From an uncultured Oscillospiraceae bacterium (GTDB taxonomy: Bacteria; Bacillota; Clostridia; Oscillospirales; Oscillospiraceae), in contig CAJUOA010000018.1 of NCBI GenBank assembly GCA_910587785.1, positions 1 to 36,723 of the forward strand: a stretch of 36,723 nucleotides of DNA. Direction: 5' to 3'. Below, piece after piece: positions 8,374-16,494 of this stretch. The translations under genes and the position numbers were made by a program. Under the pieces are notes generated by a model. It saw nothing but the letters and a program-made list of their open reading frames with translations. It made no database searches and had not been told where the DNA came from. Position 1 is the stretch's first letter. Every line of letters starts with the position of its first letter.

Positions 8374-8781
8374 ATGAATGAATTTGAAGTAAACATCCTT
8401 GCCGCAGACCGGCCCTTCTACCAGGGCCCCTGCGTCCACCTCCAGGTGCCCATCAGCACCGGGCAGTACGGCATCCTCGCCCACCACCGCAACGTCATCG
8501 CCGCCATTGTGCCGGGGAAGCTGCGCCTGCGCACTCCCGACGGGGCCGAGCAGACCGCCGCCGTGTCCCGGGGCTTTCTCAAGGTGGAGAACAACCACGT
8601 CCTCCTCCTGGCCGACACCATCGAGCGCCCGGAGGAGATCGACGCCAACCGCGCCCGCCGGGAGGCCGAGGAGGCCCAGGCGGCCATGCTGCAAAAGGCG
8701 AGCATCCAGAGCTACCACGCCGCCCAGGCCCGCCTGGCCCGGGCCATCAACCGCCTGAAGGTGAAGGGGAGCATCGACTAG
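8374..8781 (+). CDS. atpC: F-type ATP synthase subunit epsilon
   Basis: Rotor foot subunit of 135 residues. The N-terminal beta-sandwich (about 1-85) shows the usual PISTGQYGILAHHRNVIAAI and GFLKVENNHVLLLADT. The C-terminal two-helix part (about 86-131: ANRARREAEEAQAAML, then AAQARLARAINRL) is complete, so inhibitory movement of the helices is possible. The start is ATG at 8374 after GGGGAG (8364-8369), preferred over an upstream TTG at 8362 because the protein then starts like other epsilon subunits. It is separated from atpD by about 600 bases that hold the inserted membrane-protein gene. Confidence 0.93.
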   Translation: MNEFEVNILAADRPFYQGPCVHLQVPISTGQYGILAHHRNVIAAIVPGKLRLRTPDGAEQTAAVSRGFLKVENNHVLLLADTIERPEEIDANRARREAEEAQAAMLQKASIQSYHAAQARLARAINRLKVKGSID

Positions 8782-8819
8782 CCCCCGGGCTCCCTACCTC
8801 CGCTTTTGTGGTTTATAGA

Positions 8820-8838
8820 TTGTTAAAATACCCAACAA
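8820..8838 (+). promoter_or_regulatory. Rex-operator-like inverted repeat
   Basis: TTGTTAAAATACCCAACAA has perfect TTGTT/AACAA arms, resembling the Rex box TTGTTAA-N4-TTAACAA, but the spacer is one base longer and the inner bases are imperfect on the right. It lies six bases before the -35 of the rex promoter, so autoregulation is a reasonable inference. Confidence 0.4.
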
Positions 8839-8844
8839 CTTGAT

Positions 8845-8873
8845 TTGACAAGCCGCTGGGGATCGTGTATCAT
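8845..8873 (+). promoter_or_regulatory. Promoter of rex
   Basis: TTGACA (8845-8850), 17-base spacer, TATCAT (8868-8873). It lies 35 bases before the ATG. A short inverted repeat (ATCGT ... ACGAT) spans the -10. Confidence 0.85.
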
Positions 8874-8908
8874 GTAAACGATACAAATGAGGAGGAAGAA
8901 GATTCTCA

Positions 8909-9538
8909 ATGAAAAAAGGCGTTTCTGATGCGGTGATCCGGCGTCTGCCCCGGTACTACCGCTATCTGGATGAATTACACAACAAGGGCGTGGTGCGCAT
9001 CTCCTCCAACACCCTGGGGAGCAGGCTGGGCATCACCGCCTCCCAGTTCCGGCAGGACCTGAGCTGCTTCGGCGAGTTCGGACAGCAGGGCTATGGCTAC
9101 AATGTCTCAGAGCTCCGCCGGGAGATCGGCAGCATCCTGGGCGTGGACCACGACCACGAGATCATCATCGTGGGCGTGGGCAACCTGGGCCGGGCGCTGA
9201 TGCAGAACTTCCACTTTGACGATGCCGGGTTCTCCCTGGGGGCGGCCTTCGACATCTCGCCGGAGCTGGTGGGCACCACAGTGGCCGGCGTGCCCATCCT
9301 GGATATGGCGGAGCTGGAGCGGTACGTGCGCATCAACAACCCGGATGTGGCCGTGCTCACCGTGCCCCAGTCCGTGGCCCAGAGCACCGCCGACCGGCTC
9401 ATCGGCCTGGGGGTGCGGGGGTTCTGGAACTTTACCAACATGGAGCTGACCAGCGAGGTCGAGGACGTGCGCTTCGAGGACGTCCACTTTGCCGACAGCC
9501 TCCTGACCCTCAGCTACCGCATCACCAAGCGGGGCTAG
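8909..9538 (+). CDS. rex: Redox-sensing transcriptional repressor Rex
   Basis: Cytosolic repressor that reads the NADH/NAD+ ratio and controls fermentation and respiration genes in Gram-positive bacteria. It has 209 residues. The N-terminal winged helix (about 8-75) contains SSNTLGSRLGITASQFRQDLSCFGEFGQQGYGY, the classic Rex recognition region, given here only as its boundaries 32-64. The Rossmann domain has GVGNLG (89-94) and the conserved AAFD after beta-2. The C-terminal helix (HFADSLLTLSYRI) for domain swapping is present. AGGAGG (8890-8895) is 13 bases before ATG, rather long. Its position behind the ATP synthase operon fits an energy-metabolism role, but it has its own promoter. Confidence 0.95.
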   Translation: MKKGVSDAVIRRLPRYYRYLDELHNKGVVRISSNTLGSRLGITASQFRQDLSCFGEFGQQGYGYNVSELRREIGSILGVDHDHEIIIVGVGNLGRALMQNFHFDDAGFSLGAAFDISPELVGTTVAGVPILDMAELERYVRINNPDVAVLTVPQSVAQSTADRLIGLGVRGFWNFTNMELTSEVEDVRFEDVHFADSLLTLSYRITKRG

Positions 9539-9635
9539 GGAAAAAATTTTGCCGCCGCCGGTACCCCTGGGGGCCTCCCGCATAAGATGAACTGAGGCGA
9601 CTGAATGCCTTACATCTCACAGGAGGTCATCAGTT

Positions 9636-9881
9636 ATGTGGAACAACAACGGCTTTGGCGGCGGGTGCTGCTGGATCATCATCCTCATCATCATCCTGTG
9701 CTGCTGCTGCGGGAACAACGGCTGCGGCAACGGCAATAACAATTGTTGCTGCTGCTGCGGCGGCAACAACGGCTGCGGCGGCAATAACTGCGGCTGCGGC
9801 GGCAACTGCGGGTGCAGCTGCGGCTGTAACTGCAACTGTGGCTGCAACAACAACTGCGGCTGCAACGACGGCTGCTGCTGA
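9636..9881 (+). CDS. Cys/Gly/Asn-rich small protein with a hydrophobic N-terminal segment
   Basis: I know no named family that fits. The 81-residue product is nearly all Cys, Gly and Asn: 26 Cys by hand count, about a third of the chain. A short hydrophobic stretch (residues 13-21, WIIILIIIL) lies between a CC pair and a CCCC run. A CCCCC run follows, then an irregular GCG/NCG/GCN repeat to the end. AGGAGGT (9621-9627) is eight bases before the ATG, which argues that it is really translated. The N-terminal layout (aromatic/Asn/Gly tip, Gly-Gly-Cys, hydrophobic helix) recalls the small YjcZ-like coat or membrane proteins of Bacillota, but that is only a resemblance. A metal-binding, disulfide-crosslinked or spore-layer role are all possible. 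It follows rex by 97 bases. Confidence 0.7.
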   Translation: MWNNNGFGGGCCWIIILIIILCCCCGNNGCGNGNNNCCCCCGGNNGCGGNNCGCGGNCGCSCGCNCNCGCNNNCGCNDGCC

Positions 9882-9920
9882 CCGTCCCCGCCAAACAAAG
9901 GCTGAAGAACCGTGCATAAG

Positions 9921-9952
9921 GACCGGGCGGCGTCTTAGGGCGCCGCCCGGTC
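9921..9952. terminator. Strong hairpin between convergent genes
   Basis: A 12-bp perfect stem, GACCGGGCGGCG (9921-9932) with CGCCGCCCGGTC (9941-9952), and an eight-base loop. It lies between the Cys-rich gene (plus) and the ABC permease (minus), which converge here. Neither side has a long T-run, so termination is likely but not certain. Confidence 0.65.
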
Positions 9953-9983
9953 CTTTGCGCGCGGGGACCCAAAATTCCGCCGC

Positions 9984-10622
9984 TCAGAACTCCTTGTTCT
10001 TATGGATGTTTACTGACACCGCGAAAGACACAAGGAACATTCCAACCGCTGCGAATATGCTTACCATGCCCACAAGCGGATGGCGCAAATTCATCCCGCC
10101 TGTTGCCGGGGATAAGACCGCCGCAATCAGGCACATAAAGCAGATGGCCGCAAACGCGGAAATGAGCAGAGCCAGCTCGTTCTTTTCTGTGCCGGTCCTC
10201 AAAATGATCGGGTACATGAGGGAGATCGAAAGGACCGACAGTGCCGAGCCGTATCGATACCCCCAGAGGATCGACGAAAGGTCCCATGTCTGTCCGGAAG
10301 CCCTGATACAGACGACCGTGCAGAGGCTTATGGCCAGGCCGCAGAGTATCAGGGCGGCAAAGGTCACATACTTAGCGCCGATGACCGTGCTGCGCCTGAC
10401 CGGCAGCGTCAATTCAAACTCGTTCCACTTTGCCAGCTCGTCCGCATGCAGTGCCGTCCCGGTGTTTGCGACAAACAAAAAAATCTGTACCGCAATGATG
10501 ACAGGATAGATCGCCCCATCGCTTATGATCAGCGGCGAAAAGCCTAACGCCGCCGCCAGGATCAAGGATATCATCAGATTGCTTTCCATGGAGTAGAAGT
10601 TATTCCGGATAAGGCCAATCAT
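9984..10622 (-). CDS. ABC-2 type transporter permease
   Basis: Integral membrane partner of the adjacent ATPase. It has 212 residues and about six hydrophobic segments, arranged like ABC-2 permeases of the YtrC/EcsB-like kind. ADELAKWNEFELTLPVRRS is the usual cytosolic coupling segment between helices 2 and 3 of such permeases in Clostridia. The start is ATG at 10622, overlapping the ATPase stop; a TTG one codon upstream is also possible. Third gene of the GntR-ATPase-permease unit. The substrate is unknown; related systems respond to cell-wall-active antibiotics. Confidence 0.85.
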   Translation of the reverse strand: MIGLIRNNFYSMESNLMISLILAAALGFSPLIISDGAIYPVIIAVQIFLFVANTGTALHADELAKWNEFELTLPVRRSTVIGAKYVTFAALILCGLAISLCTVVCIRASGQTWDLSSILWGYRYGSALSVLSISLMYPIILRTGTEKNELALLISAFAAICFMCLIAAVLSPATGGMNLRHPLVGMVSIFAAVGMFLVSFAVSVNIHKNKEF

Positions 10623-11479
10623 CAAGCGTTCCCCCTTACATACAGCAGCATGATCTCATCGATCGATGCCGGGATCACCATCGCATTCGGATATCTCTTT
10701 TGGGCGCTGTTTCTATCGGAAACCAGGACCTGCCACTCATACTCCTGCTTCCGGCAGGTGATGATGTCCTGTCTGTCGATTGCCTCGAACTGTGCCGCCC
10801 CGCATTTGACGATCCCGTAGTTCTCAAGGAGCTCGTCTTTGGGCTTTGAGAAGATCAGCCGCCCCTCATGGAGAAAGATGATATGATCGGCGACCTTTTC
10901 CAGATCGCTTGTAATGTGGGATGACAGCAGGATCGAATTCTCCTCGTCCTGCACAAATTCGAGAAACATATCTAACATATCATCACGCATGACCGGATCG
11001 AGCCCGCTGGTAGCCTCGTCTAAGATCAGGAGCTTCGGATGGTGCGCAAAAGCCGCCGCTATAGACAGTTTCGCCTTCATTCCCTTGGAAAAGGATTTGA
11101 TTTTCTTTGAGACAGGCAGGGACAGCTTGTTCAAAAGGGCCAAAAAATATCCTTCGTCCCAGGAACTGTAGACCCCTTTGAGGACCTTATTGAGCCTTTT
11201 GGGCGTAAGCTCCTCGGAAAAATTCGTTCCGTCGAAAACTACGCCGATATTCTCCCTGGCCTCCGGCTGCAAGCCTTCGGCCGGGGCGCCTAATATCGAG
11301 ATTTCGCCTCCGTCCCTGTGTACCAGCCCTAAAATCGAATGGAGCGTCGTGCTTTTTCCGGCGCCGTTTTCGCCGATCAGCCCTGTGATCGTGCCCTGCG
11401 GCACTTCAAACGATATGTCCGCCAGAGTAAAGCCCTCGTACCTTTTTGTCAGCCCTGATACGGTCAATGCGCTGTTCAT
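10622..11479 (-). CDS. ABC transporter ATP-binding protein, YtrB-like
   Basis: ATPase of 285 residues. Walker A GENGAGKST (36-44), a signature replaced by SKGMK (131-135) instead of SGGQ, typical of the YtrB/BcrA-type cassettes, and Walker B LLILDEATSGLD (150-161) with E155. About 70 residues follow the cassette (from ELLENYGIVK), as in other members that read an accessory domain into the permease. It overlaps both neighbours by a few bases, so the three genes are one transcript. Base composition is lower in GC than the bce genes next door. Confidence 0.9.
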   Translation of the reverse strand: MNSALTVSGLTKRYEGFTLADISFEVPQGTITGLIGENGAGKSTTLHSILGLVHRDGGEISILGAPAEGLQPEARENIGVVFDGTNFSEELTPKRLNKVLKGVYSSWDEGYFLALLNKLSLPVSKKIKSFSKGMKAKLSIAAAFAHHPKLLILDEATSGLDPVMRDDMLDMFLEFVQDEENSILLSSHITSDLEKVADHIIFLHEGRLIFSKPKDELLENYGIVKCGAAQFEAIDRQDIITCRKQEYEWQVLVSDRNSAQKRYPNAMVIPASIDEIMLLYVRGNA

Positions 11480-11856
11480 TCCTGATCCTCCTCATATAAA
11501 AGTGTTAGCAGATCCAGCAGTTTGTCCAGCTTGATGCCGGAAGAGCGGGCGAGCCCGATCGCTTCCACAAATTTTTCCTCGATCTTTTTCTGCTGTTCCT
11601 CCAAATAAAAATCTTGATTTTGCGCCGATACATAACATCCCTTCCCTGCGGTAGTTTCAATAAAACCGTCCTCCTGCAAAGTGGAATATGCCTTTTGGAC
11701 CGTTAAGATGCTGATGTGCAGGGATCTCGCCATAGCCCGTACGGAAGGGATCGCTTCGCCGGCCTTTAATTCCCCGCTCATGATCGCGCCTTTGATCTGT
11801 GTGGAAATTTGCTCATATAGGGGGCGGCTTGCCTTATTGCTTACTATGATTTCCAA
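11476..11856 (-). CDS. GntR-family repressor, YtrA subfamily
   Basis: A short GntR protein with an N-terminal winged helix (about 11-77: PLYEQISTQIKGAIMSGELK, then IPSVRAMARSLHISILTVQKAY) and a brief helical tail of about 45 residues, the hallmark of the YtrA group. The start is taken as TTG at 11856, because GGTGAT lies just before it and it gives 126 residues starting like other YtrA proteins. A longer reading from 11931 would run back through the promoter and operator. It is the first gene of the unit, and its inducer is probably a cell-wall-active peptide by analogy with B. subtilis YtrA. Confidence 0.88.
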   Translation of the reverse strand: MEIIVSNKASRPLYEQISTQIKGAIMSGELKAGEAIPSVRAMARSLHISILTVQKAYSTLQEDGFIETTAGKGCYVSAQNQDFYLEEQQKKIEEKFVEAIGLARSSGIKLDKLLDLLTLLYEEDQE

Positions 11857-11879
11857 TTGATCACCAACGTTCTGTTTTG

Positions 11880-11906
11880 TACTGTTATACTTAATCAAGA
11901 ACAGTA
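11880..11906 (-). promoter_or_regulatory. YtrA-type operator overlapping the promoter of the GntR/ABC unit
   Basis: TACTGTT (11880-11886) and AACAGTA (11900-11906) form a perfect 7-bp inverted repeat with a 13-base spacer. The known B. subtilis YtrA operator has the same architecture (6-bp arms, 13-base spacer) with different arms. On the minus strand a -10 TATAAC (plus 11884-11889) lies inside the operator, about 28 bases before the TTG start. Autorepression is the natural inference. Confidence 0.7.
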
Positions 11907-11940
11907 TATAACAAACGCCGCCGGTTGTCAATAGGGGAAA

Positions 11941-11976
11941 TTAAAAAGCGGCGCAAACACAGCCGGTTTGCGCCGC
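11941..11976 (-). terminator. Rho-independent terminator after bceB
   Basis: An 11-bp perfect stem (GCGGCGCAAAC at 11948-11958 with GTTTGCGCCGC at 11966-11976). On the minus strand it is followed by TTTTTAATTT. It ends the bce transcript just upstream of the GntR promoter. Confidence 0.92.
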
Positions 11977-12026
11977 TCTTATTGTCTGCAAAAATTCGGA
12001 ACAGCAGGCGTACTGCCCCCGGCCTG

Positions 12027-13979
12027 TCAGCGGTCCTGAGGCAGCACGTTCCGCCTCAGGCTGGTGTAGGCCATGAGGATATAGAGCCCGTAGACCAGGA
12101 AGAAGAGCGCCAGGGAGAATGCCGTGATGGCGGCGGGGCTGCGCAGACCCACCATGACTCCCGGCTCCGGCACCTTCGCCAGGTTCAGGATGAAGGGCAC
12201 GCCGATGAGCACCGGCGGCACGGCGGGCAGGGCGTAGTAGAGGAAGAACTGCCGTCCCAGGGCCCGGGCCATGTCCCGCCGGTCCATGCCCAGCTTCTGG
12301 AGGAGGGCGAACTGCCGGCGGTAGCGCTCCGATTCGCTCAGCTGCTGGATAGTGAGGATGGCGGCGGCGGTCATGGTCAGCGCCAGGGCCAGGTAGAAGA
12401 GGGGAAAGACGGTGAGGGCGGTCTGGGAGGCCAGCTCGTCCTTCTCGCTCGCTTCGGTGTTGATCTGGTCCGCCCGGCCGGTGTTCTCCCAGACCTGGTC
12501 CATGAGGACGGTCAGGTTGTAGAAGTCCTCGTAGGGCACGGGCTCCACCGTCTTGGCGGCATAGGCCAGGTGGTGGACGGACAGGCCCTCCGCCGCCCTG
12601 TCCGGGACCACCAGGATATAGCCGTGGCCCTGCCCAGTGACGCCGCTCTGGAGAAGATGCTCTGTATGGACGCCGCCCAGCTCCAGTGTGACGCCTCCCG
12701 GGGAGATGGGCCGGGTATAGCCCCTCGCGTCCTTCTCCAGAGCGGAGATGCAGTGGACAAGATACTGATCCTCCCCCAGCTCCACCGGCGGGTAGCCCGC
12801 GATGGAGCGCAGGGCGGCGTAATCGCTCCAGCGGAGGATGGGGTCCTGCTCATAGAAGCTGTAATAGTTGTTTGTCTCCTTCAGATAGGCCATGAACTGG
12901 TCATCCGGGCTGTTGTAGACCTGGTAGAACACATCCTCCTCCACCGGGATGTGCGCCTCGATATAGTCCAGATAGATGGAGCGGTCCCGTTCCGGTTCCC
13001 CCATGCCGATATAGAGGTCAAAGCAGGCCTTTTCCGTCATACGTCCGATGAAGAGCCCCCGCAGGACCAGCCCCGTGCCCTCGGCCATGAGGGTGGCGGT
13101 GAAGATCATGGAGATGGTGGCCATCAGCACCCCCATGGTGGCAAGCTTGGCGGTGAGGGTGCGGAAGACCAGCAGGTTCACGCCCCGGTACTTCCGGGCG
13201 GGCCGCCTGTCGAAGAAGGCGGGCACCCCGGAGGCGAAGCTGATGAAAAACCCGTACAGCCCCACGATGACGCACCCCGCGCCGGTGAGCCCCAGCTTGC
13301 CGCTGCCCGACATCAGGAGGACCGTCCCCGCCGCCGCCAGGACGACGGAGGCGGCGAAGACCCAGCGCCGTCCCTTGCCGCTCCGGATGACCGCGCCCTG
13401 GTTCTGCTTTTCAAAGTAGATGAGGCCGTGGATGTTCATCTTCCGGATGCGCCTGCGGCTCCGGCCCAGGGCGAAGAGGTAGATGAGGGCGAAATACACC
13501 GCCGTCAGAGCGACAGCGGGCAGGGAGAGTGCCAGCGTGAACTGGTAGGGGATGCCGAAGAGGGCCAGCAGGATGGCCCGCAGGGCCTGGTAGAGCACGT
13601 CCCCCAGGACGAGGCCCAGCGCCAGAGCACAGCCCCCCACCGCCAGGTTCTCCAGGAAGAAGAGCCGGGCTACCTGTTTGTTCTCCAGGCCGATGAGGAG
13701 GTAGGTGCCCAGCTCCCGGCTGCGGCGGGAGAGCATGAAGCCCGTGGCGTAGCTCACCAGCCACCCGAAGACGCACACCACCACCGCGCTGGCCATGCCC
13801 AGCATCAGGGGCATCATGTTCATGCTCTTGGAGAGGGTCTGGACCTCCCCGGAGAGGAGCAGGCCGTTGAAGGCGCACAGCAGCGCAGCCGCTAAGACCA
13901 CCGTGGCGAAGTAGACCAGGTAATCCCGGGCCTGCCGCTTGGCGTTTCGCGCCGAGAGCTCAAAGTACGTCACTGACAT
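12027..13979 (-). CDS. bceB: BceB-type ABC transporter permease
   Basis: Peptide-antibiotic sensing and detoxification permease of 650 residues. Ten membrane helices are expected: one near 20-42, an FtsX-like block at about 55-170 with SRRSRELGTYLLIGL, two at about 205-250, one near 280-298, then a large extracellular domain from about 300 to 520, the mark of BceB proteins and their ligand-reading part, and three last helices. The start is ATG at 13979, giving MSVTYFELSARNAKRQ as in the family; it overlaps the end of bceA by 20 bases. The partner kinase BceS, regulator BceR and ATPase BceA are all present. Confidence 0.92.
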   Translation of the reverse strand: MSVTYFELSARNAKRQARDYLVYFATVVLAAALLCAFNGLLLSGEVQTLSKSMNMMPLMLGMASAVVVCVFGWLVSYATGFMLSRRSRELGTYLLIGLENKQVARLFFLENLAVGGCALALGLVLGDVLYQALRAILLALFGIPYQFTLALSLPAVALTAVYFALIYLFALGRSRRRIRKMNIHGLIYFEKQNQGAVIRSGKGRRWVFAASVVLAAAGTVLLMSGSGKLGLTGAGCVIVGLYGFFISFASGVPAFFDRRPARKYRGVNLLVFRTLTAKLATMGVLMATISMIFTATLMAEGTGLVLRGLFIGRMTEKACFDLYIGMGEPERDRSIYLDYIEAHIPVEEDVFYQVYNSPDDQFMAYLKETNNYYSFYEQDPILRWSDYAALRSIAGYPPVELGEDQYLVHCISALEKDARGYTRPISPGGVTLELGGVHTEHLLQSGVTGQGHGYILVVPDRAAEGLSVHHLAYAAKTVEPVPYEDFYNLTVLMDQVWENTGRADQINTEASEKDELASQTALTVFPLFYLALALTMTAAAILTIQQLSESERYRRQFALLQKLGMDRRDMARALGRQFFLYYALPAVPPVLIGVPFILNLAKVPEPGVMVGLRSPAAITAFSLALFFLVYGLYILMAYTSLRRNVLPQDR

Positions 13980-14718
13980 CACCCCCCAGCGCGGCAAGGA
14001 CGTCCAATATCTCGTGGTAGAAGACGCTGCGCCCCCGGTTCCCCCGGAGGATCTCGTTGAACACCCGCCCGTCCTTGAGGAACAGCACCCGCTTTGCGTA
14101 GCTGGCGCTGTAGGCGTCGTGGGTGACCATGAGGATGGTGGCGCCCATGGACCGGTTCATCTCCGTCATGATCTCCAGCAGGTTCTTCGACGCCCGGGAA
14201 TCCAGCGCCCCCGTGGGCTCGTCGGCCAGGAGCAGGGACTGCCCCGCCACCATGGCCCGGGCGCAGGCGGCCCTCTGCTTCTGCCCTCCGGAGACCTGGT
14301 AGGGGAATTTCCCCAGGATGTCGGTGATGCCCAGCTTCCCGGCCACCTCCCGCACCCGGCCCTGGACCGCCCCGGCGTCCCCATGGCCCAGGGTGAGGGC
14401 CAGGCCGATGTTCTCCTCGATGGTCAGGGTGTCCAGGAGGTTGAAGTCCTGGAAGACGAAGCCCAGCCGCTCCCGGCGAAAGCGCGCCAGCTCCGCCGCC
14501 GGGAGGTTCGATACGCTCACCCCGTCCAGGAGGATGTCCCCGGCGCTCACGGTGTCGATGGTGGAGATGCAGTTGAGGAGCGTGGTCTTCCCGGAGCCGG
14601 AGGCCCCCATGATGGCCAGAAACTCCCCGTCCTCCACGGTGAAGCTCACCCGGTCCAGGGCCTTGGTGACGTTGTTTTTCGTGCCGTAATATTTTTCGAT
14701 GTTCTGTACATGCAGCAT
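13960..14718 (-). CDS. bceA: BceA-type ABC transporter ATP-binding protein
   Basis: A 252-residue MacB/LolD-like ATPase. Walker A GASGSGKTT (38-46), Q-loop FVFQDFNLLD (87-96), signature SGGQKQR (143-149), Walker B LLLADEPTGALD (162-173) and the H-loop MVTHD are intact. The start is ATG at 14718 with AAAGGAGG nine bases upstream; the longer reading from 14751 would include this ribosome site. It drives BceB, and in this family ATP hydrolysis also signals flux to the BceS kinase. Confidence 0.94.
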   Translation of the reverse strand: MLHVQNIEKYYGTKNNVTKALDRVSFTVEDGEFLAIMGASGSGKTTLLNCISTIDTVSAGDILLDGVSVSNLPAAELARFRRERLGFVFQDFNLLDTLTIEENIGLALTLGHGDAGAVQGRVREVAGKLGITDILGKFPYQVSGGQKQRAACARAMVAGQSLLLADEPTGALDSRASKNLLEIMTEMNRSMGATILMVTHDAYSASYAKRVLFLKDGRVFNEILRGNRGRSVFYHEILDVLAALGGDVSDVL

Positions 14719-14783
14719 ACTCGTCAGCCTCCTTTGCTGTGTCACCATCATACACCGGAGGGGCGGCGGGTGGTAGCGATGTC

Positions 14784-15806
14784 CTATTGGCTTTGCTTAC
14801 AGTTTTGTAAGATTTCCTGCGTGGGGAAGGTGAGGGTCACGCAGGTCCCCCGCCCCTCCCGGGACTGGAGGTCCAGCCCCAGGTCCAGAAAGGCGGCAAT
14901 CCGCCTGCACAGGTACAGCCCCATGCCCGTGGAGCCGCCCCGGGCGCGGCCGTTGCTCCCGGTGAAGCCCCGGTCGAAGACCCGGGGGAGCTCGTGGGCG
15001 GGGATGCCGATGCCGTTGTCCCGGACGGTGAGCTGGACCCGCTTGCCCAGCCGCCGGGCGGAGAGCTCCACCACCGGATCGCGTCCCCGGTAGCGGGCGG
15101 CGTTCTGCAAAAGCTGTCCCAGGAGGAAGACGGCCCACTTGGCGTCGGTAAAGACCGGCTGGTCTAAGTCCCCCGTCTCCACCCGGACGCCGCTCCAGGT
15201 CAGAAGGGTCCGGTGGTCCGCAAGGGCCTGGGCGGTGAGGACCTCCAGGCTGGTGCGGCGCAGGAGGCAGTCCTGCTCCGGGCTCTCCGCCCGGGCGCAG
15301 AAGAGGGCCCGCTCCACATGGGCCTCGATCTGCCCCAGCTCGTAGGCCAGGGAGCGGCGGGCCTCAGCGTCCAGCCTCCGGCAGAGGAGGCCCGCGGCGG
15401 TGATGGGGGTCTTGATCTCATGGACCCAGCGCTCCACGTACTCCTGATAGGCCCTCTGGGCGGAGCGGGCCTGGGACACCGCGCCGGTCATGGCCCGGCA
15501 GGCCCGGCCTGTCAGGTGCATGAGGCGGCGTTCAAAGGGGTCCCGGGCCGGGGAGGCGCACTCGCTGAACAGGTACGCCTGGTCCAGGCCCTCCAGGATC
15601 TCCTCCAGCTCCCGGATGCGGTTTCGCTGGCGGAGGAAGTCCGATGCCTGCACCCCCAGGAAGGCCGGCAGGATCACCAGCGCCAAGAGCAGGAGGACCC
15701 CGGTCTGGGTGCCGGTGGCGGCGAGAAAGAGGGCCCCCGCCGCCCCACCGGCGAAAAAGAGCAGGATGCGCCCCAGGCGGGCGGCAAGAAATTCTCCCAG
15801 CGTCAT
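14784..15806 (-). CDS. bceS: BceS-type intramembrane-sensing histidine kinase
   Basis: A 340-residue kinase with two membrane helices near the N-terminus (about 11-31 and 34-53) and almost no outside loop, so it cannot sense ligand itself and relies on BceAB, as typical for the group. The phosphoacceptor is H129 in VERWVHEIKTPI. The N box is LLQNAARY with N235, the G1 box DNGIGIP (263-269), and the G2 region GSTGMGLYLC (291-300). It overlaps bceR by four bases. Confidence 0.93.
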   Translation of the reverse strand: MTLGEFLAARLGRILLFFAGGAAGALFLAATGTQTGVLLLLALVILPAFLGVQASDFLRQRNRIRELEEILEGLDQAYLFSECASPARDPFERRLMHLTGRACRAMTGAVSQARSAQRAYQEYVERWVHEIKTPITAAGLLCRRLDAEARRSLAYELGQIEAHVERALFCARAESPEQDCLLRRTSLEVLTAQALADHRTLLTWSGVRVETGDLDQPVFTDAKWAVFLLGQLLQNAARYRGRDPVVELSARRLGKRVQLTVRDNGIGIPAHELPRVFDRGFTGSNGRARGGSTGMGLYLCRRIAAFLDLGLDLQSREGRGTCVTLTFPTQEILQNCKQSQ

Positions 15807-16468
15807 AGCTGATACCCCATTCCCCGGCGGGTCCGGATGCGCTCCGGCTGTCCGATGTCCGCAAGCTTCCCCCGCAGGCGGGTCACGTTGACGCTGAGGG
15901 TGTTGTCGTCGATGTAGATGCGGTTGTCCCAGAGCATGTCGATGAGGTCCGCCCGGGGGACGATCTCCCCCTGGCGGGCCATGAGGCAGGCGAGAATTTT
16001 GAGCTCGTTCCTCGTCAGCTCCGCCGTGCCGCCCTCCGCCGAGACGGTCCCCCGGGTCAGGTGGAGGGTAAGGCCCCCGGCCTCCAGGGTTTCCGGCTCG
16101 GCCCCGCCCCCGGCGCGGCGGAGGACCGCCTTGATCCGGGCCAAGAGCACCGGGATGTCGTAGGGCTTGGTGACGTAGTCGTCCCCGCCCAGGCTGAGGG
16201 CGCGAAGCTCGTCGGCGGTGGAGTCCCGGCTGGTGACTACGATGATGGGGGTGGAGCCGGACTTCCGGATGTCCGCGCAGAGGGACAGTCCGTCCCGAAC
16301 GGGGAGGCCCAGGTCCAGGAGGACCAGGTCCGGCCCCGCCGAGCGGACCTGGTCCGAAACGGCGGTGAAGTCCGTGACCGCCTCCGTGCGGTAGCCCTCG
16401 TTGGCCAGGAGCAGGGCCAGCTCCTCCCGGATCACCGGGTCGTCCTCTATGATGAGGATCTTTTTCAT
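15803..16468 (-). CDS. bceR: BceR-type OmpR/PhoB-family response regulator
   Basis: A 221-residue regulator with a receiver domain (acidic pair D9/D10, phosphoacceptor D52, T79, K101) and a winged-helix DNA-binding domain (about 125-221, NELKILACLM, then IYIDDNTLSVNVTRLRGKL). The ATG is preceded by AAGGAGG. Only 68 bases separate it from the vanY-like stop codon, and most of that gap is a terminator hairpin. First gene of bceR-bceS-bceA-bceB. Confidence 0.94.
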   Translation of the reverse strand: MKKILIIEDDPVIREELALLLANEGYRTEAVTDFTAVSDQVRSAGPDLVLLDLGLPVRDGLSLCADIRKSGSTPIIVVTSRDSTADELRALSLGGDDYVTKPYDIPVLLARIKAVLRRAGGGAEPETLEAGGLTLHLTRGTVSAEGGTAELTRNELKILACLMARQGEIVPRADLIDMLWDNRIYIDDNTLSVNVTRLRGKLADIGQPERIRTRRGMGYQL

Positions 16469-16494
16469 GGGGGGACCTCCTTTTCCGTGTTCGA

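Noticed and set aside
9655..9880. Trinucleotide-like repeat (GGC/TGC/AAC) as a plain microsatellite
   Set aside because: The repeat is irregular, has a strong ribosome site, an ATG and a stop in one frame, and an ordered protein layout. The other frames give poly-Ala/Thr or poly-Gln chains that look like shadows.
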